Source: Natrialba aegyptia DSM 13077
GTDB taxonomy: Archaea > Halobacteriota > Halobacteria > Halobacteriales > Natrialbaceae
Reading direction: 5' to 3'
Assembly (NCBI RefSeq): GCF_000337535.1
Contig: NZ_AOIP01000032.1
Coordinates: 81,988 to 145,987, forward strand
DNA: 64,000 bases
The position numbers and the translations under genes are program-made. Position 1 is the stretch's first letter. Every line of letters begins with the position of its first letter. Below, one piece after another: positions 52,976 through 61,598 of this stretch. A model generated the notes under the pieces. It saw only the letters and a program-made list of their open reading frames with translations, was not told the origin of the DNA and did not search any database.

Positions 52976-53210
52976 GGGTCGTTCCTCCGGATCGATCGCT
53001 GCGGGGTCGAATCGTCGCGTGGTATGTGTACGTGCATCACCAACTACCGCGTAACGTACTCACATAAAATTCAGCGTTCCCGACGGGTCGCGGAGATCGG
53101 AGCTGTCGGTGCGGAGTCGGTCGTCTGGCCGTTACGTTCGCCCGCCGTCCGCAAGTATCGCCGCTGATGGGGGGAGAAACGTTGATACGCTGTGTCGAGA
53201 ATGACAGCAT

Positions 53211-54611
53211 ATGACACACGATTGTTCGTTTCTCGAGGAACTCGAACTCGGCGACGGGCAGCTTTCGTTTGCGTCGGGACGGCGGGAAACCCACGCTGCG
53301 GACTGGGGCGCACAGCAACTCGACGAGGGCGTGATGCCGGATGCGGTCGTCTGGCCCGAGTCGACGGACGACGTCGCCGCCGTCCTGGCTGGCGCGACCG
53401 AGCGCGGCGTTCCGGTAACCCCCTACGCCGCGGGGACGGGCCTGGAGGGCAACGCCGTCCCGGCCCACGGCGGGATCAGTCTCGATCTGACGCGGATGGA
53501 CGACGTGATCGACTACCGGCCCGACGACTTCCAGATCGACGTCGGCCCGGGAATCATCGGCACCGAAGTCGACGAGTTCGTCGCGAGCGACGGCCTCTAC
53601 TTCCCGCCGCTGCCCTCCTCTGGCGACATCTCGACGATCGGCGGCATGATCGCGACCGACGCGAGCGGCATGCAGACCGTCAAGTACGGCGAGGTCGCCG
53701 ACTGGGTGCTGGCCCTCGAGGCCGTCCTCGCGGACGGCACCGTGATCCGGACCGGCTCGCGCGCGAGCAAGACCTCGAGCGGCTACAACCTGACCGACCT
53801 GCTCGTCGGCAGCGAGGGCACGCTCGCCGTCGTCACTGAAGCCACACTCGAACTCGCCGGGCGACCCCAGCAGAGCCGCGGCGGGCGCGCCATCTTCGAG
53901 ACGCTCGACGACGCGGCGGCGGCGATCGCCGATACCATCCGGACGGACGTCGACGTGGCGCGGATCGAACTCGTCGACGAGTTGAGTGCCCACATGGCAA
54001 ACGAGTTCCTCGGCTCCGACCTCCCCGACGCGCCGATGGTCTTCCTCGAGTTCCACGCGAACCACGGTGTCGAGACGGAGATCGACCTCTGTCGGACCAT
54101 CTTCGAGGACCACGACGTGGCCCGCTTCGAGATGAGTGCCGACGACGCCGAGATGGAGTCGCTGTGGGAGACCCGCCGGGAACTGGCCTACGCCGAAGCG
54201 AGCTACGACCCCGATCTCACGCCGATCCACCCCGGCGACGTGACCGTCCCGATTAGCTCCTATCCCGAACTCGTTCGCGAAGCGAAGCGGATCGCCGCCG
54301 AGACGGACCTCCTCATCCCCTGCTTCGGTCACGCCGGCGACGGCAACCTCCACTACACCGTCCTCGTCGACATCGACGATCCCAACTTCGTCGAACGCGG
54401 GGAACGAGCCTACCGTGAACTCGTGGAGTTGGCCCTCGAGATGGGCGGGACGGCGACGGGCGAACACGGCATCGGCCAGGGAAAACAGGCGTATCTCGAA
54501 CCTGAGCACGGCGCTGGCGCGGTCGACGCCATGAAACGGGTCAAGCGGGCGCTCGATCCGACGGGAACGCTCAATCCGGGGAAGATCTTTCCCGAGGACG
54601 ACGCGGAGTGA
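53211..54611 (+). CDS. FAD-linked oxidase (glycolate oxidase GlcD / D-lactate dehydrogenase type)
   Basis: A 466-residue flavoenzyme oxidising 2-hydroxyacids such as D-lactate or glycolate. The PCMH-type FAD domain shows TPYAAGTGLEGNAVPAHGGISLDL (residue 65-88) and SSGDISTIGGMIATDASG with KTSSGYNLTDLLVGSEGTLAVVTEATL. The C-terminal cap domain ends with GHAGDGNLHYTVLVD, MGGTATGEHGIGQGK and NPGKIFP, standard for the family. No iron-sulfur partner (GlcF) is fused or adjacent, so the electron acceptor is open. Confidence 0.94.
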   Translation: MTHDCSFLEELELGDGQLSFASGRRETHAADWGAQQLDEGVMPDAVVWPESTDDVAAVLAGATERGVPVTPYAAGTGLEGNAVPAHGGISLDLTRMDDVIDYRPDDFQIDVGPGIIGTEVDEFVASDGLYFPPLPSSGDISTIGGMIATDASGMQTVKYGEVADWVLALEAVLADGTVIRTGSRASKTSSGYNLTDLLVGSEGTLAVVTEATLELAGRPQQSRGGRAIFETLDDAAAAIADTIRTDVDVARIELVDELSAHMANEFLGSDLPDAPMVFLEFHANHGVETEIDLCRTIFEDHDVARFEMSADDAEMESLWETRRELAYAEASYDPDLTPIHPGDVTVPISSYPELVREAKRIAAETDLLIPCFGHAGDGNLHYTVLVDIDDPNFVERGERAYRELVELALEMGGTATGEHGIGQGKQAYLEPEHGAGAVDAMKRVKRALDPTGTLNPGKIFPEDDAE

Positions 54612-54940
54612 GGGCGGTTGAACTTGCAAGTCAGCGTGTCATAGAATAGCCCGCATGGATATCTGCGTATTCAGAGTCAGCGATTTCAAGATCGTTATCT
54701 CTGTTCTCATGGCAGTCATGCGCTCCACGTCGAACCACCATCGATACTGACGATATATCAGTATCCGTAATGAATTGGAATCTTTCTCGCTGATTCTATA
54801 GCTCGTGCACCGGGTGCACGTACTTCTAAACGCGTTACGGTTTGAAACAGTAATCAGATCGACCAAAGCGTGGGGCGTATTCTATGATACGCTCTCTACA
54901 GAAAACACATATAATAGCGCGGCGACTGGCGAAGCGACGG
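54612..54940. other. Intergenic, AT-rich
   Basis: The gap holds a modest AT-rich run, with the lipoprotein promoter ATATAATA at 54910-54917 near its right end. No coding frame, RNA gene or repeat seen. Confidence 0.5.
54910..54917 (+). promoter_or_regulatory. Lipoprotein TATA box
   Basis: ATATAATA lies about 31 nt upstream of ATG 54941; it supports that start over the in-frame ATG at 54884. Confidence 0.6.
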
Positions 54941-55861
54941 ATGACACGGTCACTTCGGCGAAGACGCGTGCTCGCCGGCGGCGCTGCTATCCTCTCAACC
55001 GCGCTGGCCGGCTGCGGGGGACACGGTCCACACCTGAAGATGCGGGCGGTCTCCGACTCGGTGCTCCTCTCCGACGCGGACGATTCTATCCCCGACAAGC
55101 CGACGACCGACACGAACGTAGCTATCGTCGAAACTATCGAAAACGGGACACACAGGGTGAGCTACCCGTCCAGATACCCGCCGATGCGGCCCGCGCAACC
55201 GATCGCCGCTTCGAACGTCGAGTCGCCGATCGAGTACAGGGGCGCGTACTACACACTCGCGCTGACGAGGAGGGTCCCCCGGACGCTGCTCGTCGCGGAG
55301 TTCAGGATCGGAGCCGCGGAGACGCCCGCCGAGGACGATCCGAACTCGATCGCGTACGGCGATCTGCCGGAGATAGACCGGCGGAAATTCGCCGCCGCGC
55401 TGCCGCCGAACTCCGACGGCGAGCGGATCGACGTGTACTACGACAAACGGGACGTCGACCGGTCGGAACTGGTGCCCGAACCCGACCACGAAGCGATCGT
55501 CCGGGACGACAACCGGTACTCGATCGAACCGGAGAGCGCCGAGGAGAAACAGGGATACAACTACCACTACGAGGCCGAGCGCGTCGCGTCGACGGACGAG
55601 GAGTTCCTGTCTTGGCTCCGCTCGGAGTACCGGGTCGACCTGACCGACCTCTCCGGCGACGAGCGGGAGATCGTCTCCGAAGCGATCGGGGAAAGCAGAT
55701 ACTCGGGGAGCGAAGACGACGAGGCGTTCAATTCGCTCGCCGAACGGTTTCTCTCTCACCCCGCGATCGATCGGGGCGACGAGGACAGCGGAACGTGGTT
55801 CGTTCGGTACGACGGCACCGAGTACCTGGCCGAACTGCGATCACCGACACAGTACGAGTGA
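54941..55861 (+). CDS. Tat lipoprotein, unknown function
   Basis: A 306-residue exported lipoprotein. SLRRRRVLAGGAAILSTALAGC carries the twin-arginine and lipobox (Cys near residue 25). The mature part is an acidic, Arg-rich mixed fold with EYRGAYYTLALTRRVPRTLLVAEF and GTWFVRYDGTEYLAELRSP at the end. I do not recognise a family. The start is supported by the TATA box at 54910. Confidence 0.8.
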   Translation: MTRSLRRRRVLAGGAAILSTALAGCGGHGPHLKMRAVSDSVLLSDADDSIPDKPTTDTNVAIVETIENGTHRVSYPSRYPPMRPAQPIAASNVESPIEYRGAYYTLALTRRVPRTLLVAEFRIGAAETPAEDDPNSIAYGDLPEIDRRKFAAALPPNSDGERIDVYYDKRDVDRSELVPEPDHEAIVRDDNRYSIEPESAEEKQGYNYHYEAERVASTDEEFLSWLRSEYRVDLTDLSGDEREIVSEAIGESRYSGSEDDEAFNSLAERFLSHPAIDRGDEDSGTWFVRYDGTEYLAELRSPTQYE

Positions 55862-55946
55862 GCGGATCGCGGCCGGTCAGATCCGGACCGTTTATTGACC
55901 CCGTTTAATAGTTTCTGAAAGGTAGAAGTGGGTGAATCCGATAAGA

Positions 55947-56713
<767 letters not shown>

Positions 56714-56941
56714 ACGTGTGAGTTCGGACACGAGCGAGAAAGTACTACGGCTACCGGCAGGCTAGTACGCCCTGTAGAGGGAGTACAGCCCGTCATTCAG
56801 CAAGATAGTATCCAGTTCGTGACCGTCTCGAATCGCGAGTTCAGATTCGCGGGATGCGGCCGACGCGGGCCGGCACCTCTCGCCGGAGTTGGTCGCAACA
56901 GCGAGAAAGTGAAGAAAAAAGAGCGACGGAGAGCCGATCGC

Positions 56942-57916
56942 TCATCGGCCGGTGGCCCGAACGCAGGCGAGCCCGTGCCCGTGGGACCGTTCCTCCGCCC
57001 CCGTCCGGATCGTTAGCCGCCAGGCCGCCGGCGCGGACGACGATTCGGCTGCGGAAAGTCGTTCCACGTCCGTGATCGTGAGCGACCGCGTCGCGAGCCG
57101 TCCGAAGAGTTCGACGATGATCGGGAGGGTGACGATTCGCTCGGGATGATCGCCGTCCGCGCCGTCGCCGCCGAGCGCGTAGCCGTCTATCCGGACCGTC
57201 CACGAGCGGGATTCCGACTCGGCGTCGACCGACCGCTGCTCGACGCGGTAGGACTCGAGCATATCGACGGCTTGGAACTCCGCGAGCACCGCGTCGAGCG
57301 GTTCCGCTTCGACCGCGTCCGCCTGCGCGTCGATCGGGAGGTTGGCGGCGGCCGTCGAGAGCAACGAGAGTTGTTCATCGGGATCGAGTCGCTTCTCGAG
57401 TTCGGTTGCGGTGCTCGTGAGCAACTGGAGACAGAGCTCGTCAGGATGCTCGATCGTTTCGGCGATGTCGAGGTACGTGTCCATGATCGCGTTTTCGAGG
57501 CCGTCGTGGGGCGACTCCGCGATCGATTCGAAGACGACGCCGGCGACCGTGTGACAGACGTCGATTACCGACTGCGTGTCGCCGGATGCTGGTGGCGAGT
57601 TCGGCGCTTCGGCGGGCTGGTCCGGGTCAGCAGTCGCGGCGGGGGAGGCAGTGGCGGCTCGGGACGGCGTCTCGGGGTCGCACTCACAAACGATCACGTC
57701 GTAGTACGGCACCTGGGGATCGTACCGTCGTAACACAGTGCGGTACTGTTCTGTCGCCTGCGCCGCCGCTCGGGCGGCCGATCGGCTCTCGAAGTAGAGG
57801 TCCGCTGCGGGGACTGGCCGGTGGTGCGTTCGTCCGCAAATGAGGTAGTACCGTCCGGATTCGGAGGCGAGCGAGGCGATATGGCTCCGGATTTCGTGAA
57901 GCGTTGTCCCGATCAT
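56942..57916 (-). CDS. Unrecognised haloarchaeal-type three-part protein
   Basis: A 324-residue protein with no family I can name confidently. Residues 1-80 form a small alpha/beta module (RYYLICGRTHHRPVPAADLYF, AQATEQYRTVLRRYDPQVPYYDVIVCE). Residues 80-110 are an Ala/Pro/Asp/Ser linker. Residues 110-215 are helical (VAGVVFESIAESPHDGLENA, LCLQLLTSTATELEKRLDPDEQLSLLS), and the last 100 are beta-rich (WTVRIDGYALGGDG, LTITDVERLSA). It is probably cytoplasmic. It is next to the iron-siderophore protein on the same strand but a 118-nt gap separates them. Confidence 0.7.
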   Translation of the reverse strand: MIGTTLHEIRSHIASLASESGRYYLICGRTHHRPVPAADLYFESRSAARAAAQATEQYRTVLRRYDPQVPYYDVIVCECDPETPSRAATASPAATADPDQPAEAPNSPPASGDTQSVIDVCHTVAGVVFESIAESPHDGLENAIMDTYLDIAETIEHPDELCLQLLTSTATELEKRLDPDEQLSLLSTAAANLPIDAQADAVEAEPLDAVLAEFQAVDMLESYRVEQRSVDAESESRSWTVRIDGYALGGDGADGDHPERIVTLPIIVELFGRLATRSLTITDVERLSAAESSSAPAAWRLTIRTGAEERSHGHGLACVRATGR

Positions 57917-58033
57917 GCGTCGGATTCACCCCCGCCAAGCCGCGGCAAGCGAGACGCTCTTGCTGCAAACGCGTCGATCGAACCCGGCGCGACGACCGCG
58001 AAACTCGCTCTACCGGTCGTTTTCGCGATCATC

Positions 58034-59161
58034 TCAGAACTCACCGGTGACGATATCGGCGACCGCCTGTCGATCGAACAACTGTTCGTCACCGAACTCG
58101 TCGGGGTACAGGCCCTGCGCGGCCATCTCCAGTTGGAAGAGGTAGATAATCGGTCCCTGGTAGAACTCTCCGCCGTAGATGATCCGGTCGTTTTCGACCG
58201 CACGGAGGTTGCTCGCGGTGCTGTGCTCGCGCATCGGCTCGACGATGTCCCGTTCGAACGAATCCGCCGTAACGCCCGATTCCTTCCAGATGACGATAAC
58301 GTCCGGATCGATCTCCAGGAGCATTTCGTAGTCGATCGTCCCGCCGGTTTCGTTGAACCCGCCGATACCGCTGCGTGCGATGGCGTCGCGAGCCCCGAGA
58401 TCGTCCCACTGTTTGGCTTGCGTTCCCCCGTCGATCGTGTATCCGTAGAACGCCTCCGGTGCGGTGGATTCCGGGGCGAGGATCGCGATTTCGGGCGTCT
58501 CGTCGGGGAGTCTGGACTGAACGTCCGAAAGGACCGCATCGTGAAGTTGCGCAAACGCATCGAACCGGTCTCGTTCCTGGAACACCGCCGCGACGCGTTC
58601 GAACGCCTCGTACATCGAATAGTACGTGTAATCGTGCCAGTCGTAGCTCCGGGAGTAGATCGTGTTGCCGACGAACGGTGCGACGGTATTTTCGATCTCC
58701 GCAACGTCGTCCTCGCTCCACTGGACCTGGTTGATCATGAAGTTCGGATCGATGAGGTGGACGTCCGCACCGAGTTCGTAGAACAGTTCTTTGTCGGTTT
58801 TGCCCTGCCAGAGTTCGACGAGGTCGCCTGTCTCGACCGAAACCCCCGGTAGTTCGTCGTAGTAGCGCGTTCCGAATCGGTCAGTCAATCCGATCGCCAA
58901 CAGCCCATCACTCTGACCCAGCGCGACACCCATATCGGCGTAATCCCCGGTGTAGGAAACCCACGTCTCCGGGACGGAATTGAACTCGACCGTTCCGGCC
59001 GGTTCCACCGTCACCGAATACGATCCGCCACTCGATTCGTCCGGTTCGCCCTCTTCGGAGTCGACACAACCCGCCAGCAATCCGCCGCTCATCGCTGTGC
59101 CGCCGTATGCGATATACTCCCTACGCGTCAGTCCCGTCCGACCCGTTTCGCTGCGTGGCAT
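58034..59161 (-). CDS. Iron-siderophore ABC-transporter substrate-binding lipoprotein
   Basis: A 375-residue lipoprotein of the FepB/FecB/FhuD group. TRREYIAYGGTAMSGGLLAGC is a Tat-type lipobox with Cys32. The body shows the two-lobed binding fold: WVSYTGDYADMGVALGQSDGLLAIG, ELGADVHLIDP and the long-helix-linked second lobe with DPDVIVIWKESG and PIIYLFQLEMAAQGLYPD. The permease and ATPase that must work with it are not in the window. Two DtxR-type iron boxes flank its TATA box, so it is probably expressed when iron is low. Confidence 0.92.
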   Translation of the reverse strand: MPRSETGRTGLTRREYIAYGGTAMSGGLLAGCVDSEEGEPDESSGGSYSVTVEPAGTVEFNSVPETWVSYTGDYADMGVALGQSDGLLAIGLTDRFGTRYYDELPGVSVETGDLVELWQGKTDKELFYELGADVHLIDPNFMINQVQWSEDDVAEIENTVAPFVGNTIYSRSYDWHDYTYYSMYEAFERVAAVFQERDRFDAFAQLHDAVLSDVQSRLPDETPEIAILAPESTAPEAFYGYTIDGGTQAKQWDDLGARDAIARSGIGGFNETGGTIDYEMLLEIDPDVIVIWKESGVTADSFERDIVEPMREHSTASNLRAVENDRIIYGGEFYQGPIIYLFQLEMAAQGLYPDEFGDEQLFDRQAVADIVTGEF

Positions 59162-59165
59162 ACTA

Positions 59166-59181
59166 TTTAGGCTAGCCTAAA
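59166..59181. promoter_or_regulatory. DtxR-type iron box 1
   Basis: TTTAGGCTAGCCTAAA is a perfect 16-bp palindrome and matches the DtxR/IdeR/SirR core TTAGGC-GCCTAA. It lies just upstream of the iron-siderophore lipoprotein start, downstream of its TATA box, so a bound repressor would block transcription. Confidence 0.75.
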
Positions 59182-59192
59182 ATATAATAACT
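59180..59192 (-). promoter_or_regulatory. TATA box of the iron-siderophore lipoprotein
   Basis: On the minus strand the sequence reads GTTATTATATTTT, 20-30 nt upstream of the ATG, between the two iron boxes. Confidence 0.6.
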
Positions 59193-59201
59193 ACTTCGCT
59201 A

Positions 59202-59215
59202 TTAGGCTGGCCTAA
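59202..59215. promoter_or_regulatory. DtxR-type iron box 2
   Basis: TTAGGCTGGCCTAA, a 14-bp near-palindrome with the same core, lies upstream of the TATA box. Two boxes with 36-nt centre-ish spacing could hold two repressor dimers on the promoter. Confidence 0.7.
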
Positions 59216-59572
59216 ATAAATCGCGTCGATCGGTATCCCCACAGCGGAGGCGGGATTTCGTCGCACGACTCCCGATGCCCACCGACCGATACGCATCCTG
59301 TCGCGGCGTCTACGACACGCGGTTGCTTGCGAGACGAAATTGCCGGCGAGTTGGAGTCGCTACCGCACAACGGGGCTGCAACCGGCGAGTTCGTCTTCGG
59401 CCGTCACCGCCACTCGTGTGAACCGGCGGTTACGCCGACATCGATGCCGACAGCGTCGTCACAGAGAAGGACACGGCGGGCGACGTATTCGGATCGTGTG
59501 AATTGAGTCGTGATTCTAGAAGAAATAAACATGAACGATCTCTTTTAGTTATTACGTATACTCAGCGCCGCT

Positions 59573-61132
59573 ATGGTTCGAAAGACCAATCCGCGGAGGG
59601 AGGGAGACACACCCGGCGAACCGCCGAATCGGAACCGTCGAACGGTACTGCAGACGGTGGGAACGGGGTTCGTTGCAGCAACAACGCTTCCTTCCGCGAA
59701 GGCCGATGTATCGACGATGGATACAAACGCCGAATCGAACTCATGGCGGCCCGAGTACCATTTTGCACCGTCCACCGGCTGGATGAACGACCCGAACGGC
59801 CTGATCTACCACGACGGGGTGTATCACCTGTTTTACCAGGCGGGCGAACGCCGCCGCCGGTGGGATCACGCGACGAGTTCGGATCTCGTCACCTGGACCG
59901 AACGCGGGACGAAGATTCCGGACACCGACTCGATCCAGGCGTTCTCCGGCGGAGCCGTCGTCGACTCGCGGAATACTGCCGGATTCGGGACCGACGCGCT
60001 CGTCGCTCTGTACACCGGACACCACGATGACGGAACCGAGGATCAACGGCTCGCCTACAGCACCGACGGCGGCGAAACGCTCCGAAAGTACGAGAACAAT
60101 CCGGTGATCGAGAGCGACACCGGCGAGTTCCGGGATCCGAACCCGTTCTGGTACGAGCCGGATGAGAGCTGGCGACTGGTCGTCAGCCGCGTCGAAGCGA
60201 CAGACGATCGGCCGGCAGGAATCGAGATCTACCGCTCGCCGAACCTACTCGACTGGACCTACGAAAGCACGTACGTGGACGAAGCCGGTGCCGGCTGGGA
60301 GTGTCCGAGCCTCTTCGAACGGCCGGTGGAAGGGGCCGACGAGACAAAATGGGTCCTTCCCGTCTCACCCATCGAACACCGGTCCGTCGAGTACCACATC
60401 GGTCACTTCGACGGAACGGCGTTCGTCGGCGAGGAGGTACACAGCGCGGACCACGGGTACGATTTCTACGCGACCCAACAGTGGGGGAACGAACCGGCCG
60501 ATCGCGACCTGCTACTCACGTGGATGAACAATTGGGAGTACGCGATGGAGGGGCCGGACCCTGGCTGGCGGGGGGCGATGACGGTTCCGCGGACGCTCTC
60601 CCTCGAAGCGGACGACAACGGCCTCGCGGTGATCCAACGGCCCGCAGCAGAACTCGCCTGCGCCCGACGGGAACCCGTCGCCGAACTACACTCGGAACCG
60701 ATTACACCGGGGAGGGACCCGTTGGACGGTACTGAACTCGCGGGCCGGACGCTCGAGATCGAGACGACCATCACTCCCCAGAGTGCGTCCACAGTCGGAC
60801 TCGCGGTTCGAACCGGGCCGGAGCAAGAAAGCGTGATTAGCTACGATCCAACCGACGGGACGCTCCGATTCGATCGGTCGAACGCGGGCGAGTTCTTCGG
60901 ATCGAACGACGAGGACAGGACGGTAACGTCGGTCGACCTCCCAGCCACCGACGCACTCGACCTCCGCGTGCTTATCGATCGGTGTTCGGTGGAAATCTTC
61001 GCCGCCAACGGTCGTCGAACGATGACGAATCTCGTCTACCCGGACCGGGAAAGCACCGGCGTCTCCCTCTTCGCCGAAGACGGTGTCGCTCGGCTCGAAG
61101 AACTCGTTGCCTACACCCTCTCGGCGGGGTAG
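59573..61132 (+). CDS. Secreted GH32 fructan hydrolase (levanase/inulinase type)
   Basis: A 519-residue exported enzyme that hydrolyses fructose-containing sugars. NRRTVLQTVGTGFVAATTLP is a Tat-like signal with cleavage near residue 44. In the five-bladed propeller, Asp73 in WMNDPNG is the nucleophile, Asp188 in EFRDPNP the stabiliser, and Glu243 in WECPSLFE the acid/base. The C-terminal beta-sandwich runs from about residue 345. Substrate (levan, inulin or sucrose) is not fixed by sequence. Haloarchaeal GH32 enzymes are uncommon enough that gene transfer is a reasonable guess. Confidence 0.93.
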   Translation: MVRKTNPRREGDTPGEPPNRNRRTVLQTVGTGFVAATTLPSAKADVSTMDTNAESNSWRPEYHFAPSTGWMNDPNGLIYHDGVYHLFYQAGERRRRWDHATSSDLVTWTERGTKIPDTDSIQAFSGGAVVDSRNTAGFGTDALVALYTGHHDDGTEDQRLAYSTDGGETLRKYENNPVIESDTGEFRDPNPFWYEPDESWRLVVSRVEATDDRPAGIEIYRSPNLLDWTYESTYVDEAGAGWECPSLFERPVEGADETKWVLPVSPIEHRSVEYHIGHFDGTAFVGEEVHSADHGYDFYATQQWGNEPADRDLLLTWMNNWEYAMEGPDPGWRGAMTVPRTLSLEADDNGLAVIQRPAAELACARREPVAELHSEPITPGRDPLDGTELAGRTLEIETTITPQSASTVGLAVRTGPEQESVISYDPTDGTLRFDRSNAGEFFGSNDEDRTVTSVDLPATDALDLRVLIDRCSVEIFAANGRRTMTNLVYPDRESTGVSLFAEDGVARLEELVAYTLSAG

Positions 61133-61319
61133 CGGGCTCGCGAATGGCTGCGTTGAGCGCACGGAACCACCCTCGTCTCGATCTCGGACCCGATCACCGC
61201 TCGCGTTCCGTTCGAACGTCGATGCGCGGCCGATCGACTGAACTCGCCGCCTCCGAACGAATAGTTGCCCGTGAAACACTTATGCACTCTCGTGTGGTCG
61301 GAGTCACGCGGTGATAGCC

Positions 61320-61475
61320 ATGAGCAGCAGCAACCTACCCGATCCGGAGAACGTACAGGTCGATGAGCTACAGACCCTGATCGAGAATTTACCGGAGGAG
61401 AAACGACAGCAATTGCTCTCCCAACTCGACCTCGGAAACGTCGGGGATGTCGGCGGCGGCGATCTCGGACTGTAG
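61320..61475 (+). CDS. Short 51-residue protein
   Basis: A 51-residue open frame: MSSSNLPDPENVQVDELQTL, a strongly helical middle (IENLPEEKRQQLLSQLDLG) and a Gly-rich end (VGGGDLGL). Codon bias fits the genome and a CACTTATG TATA-like box lies about 33 nt upstream. It might be a small helical regulator or peptide. I cannot assign a family; some chance it is not expressed. Confidence 0.5.
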   Translation: MSSSNLPDPENVQVDELQTLIENLPEEKRQQLLSQLDLGNVGDVGGGDLGL

Positions 61476-61598
61476 ATCATCCGGTCACCGAGCTGAGTCC
61501 GAAAAATCGACCCAGCACCCGACCGCCACTCAATCTTACCCTACCCTCCACCCCCAACACCCGCTCCTAATTATCCGGACGGAAGCCGCTCGGCCCCT

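Larger units (their letters stand above)
59162..59572. other. Regulatory region and possible gene remnant
   Basis: The left part (59162-59220) holds the iron boxes. Around 59320-59510 the plus strand has coding-like character in two frames: CLRDEIAGELESL in one, then GYADIDADSVVTEKDTAGDVFG in another, as if a small gene had been broken by a frameshift. No start codon or family is recognised. The last 50 nt are the GH32 promoter. Confidence 0.4.
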
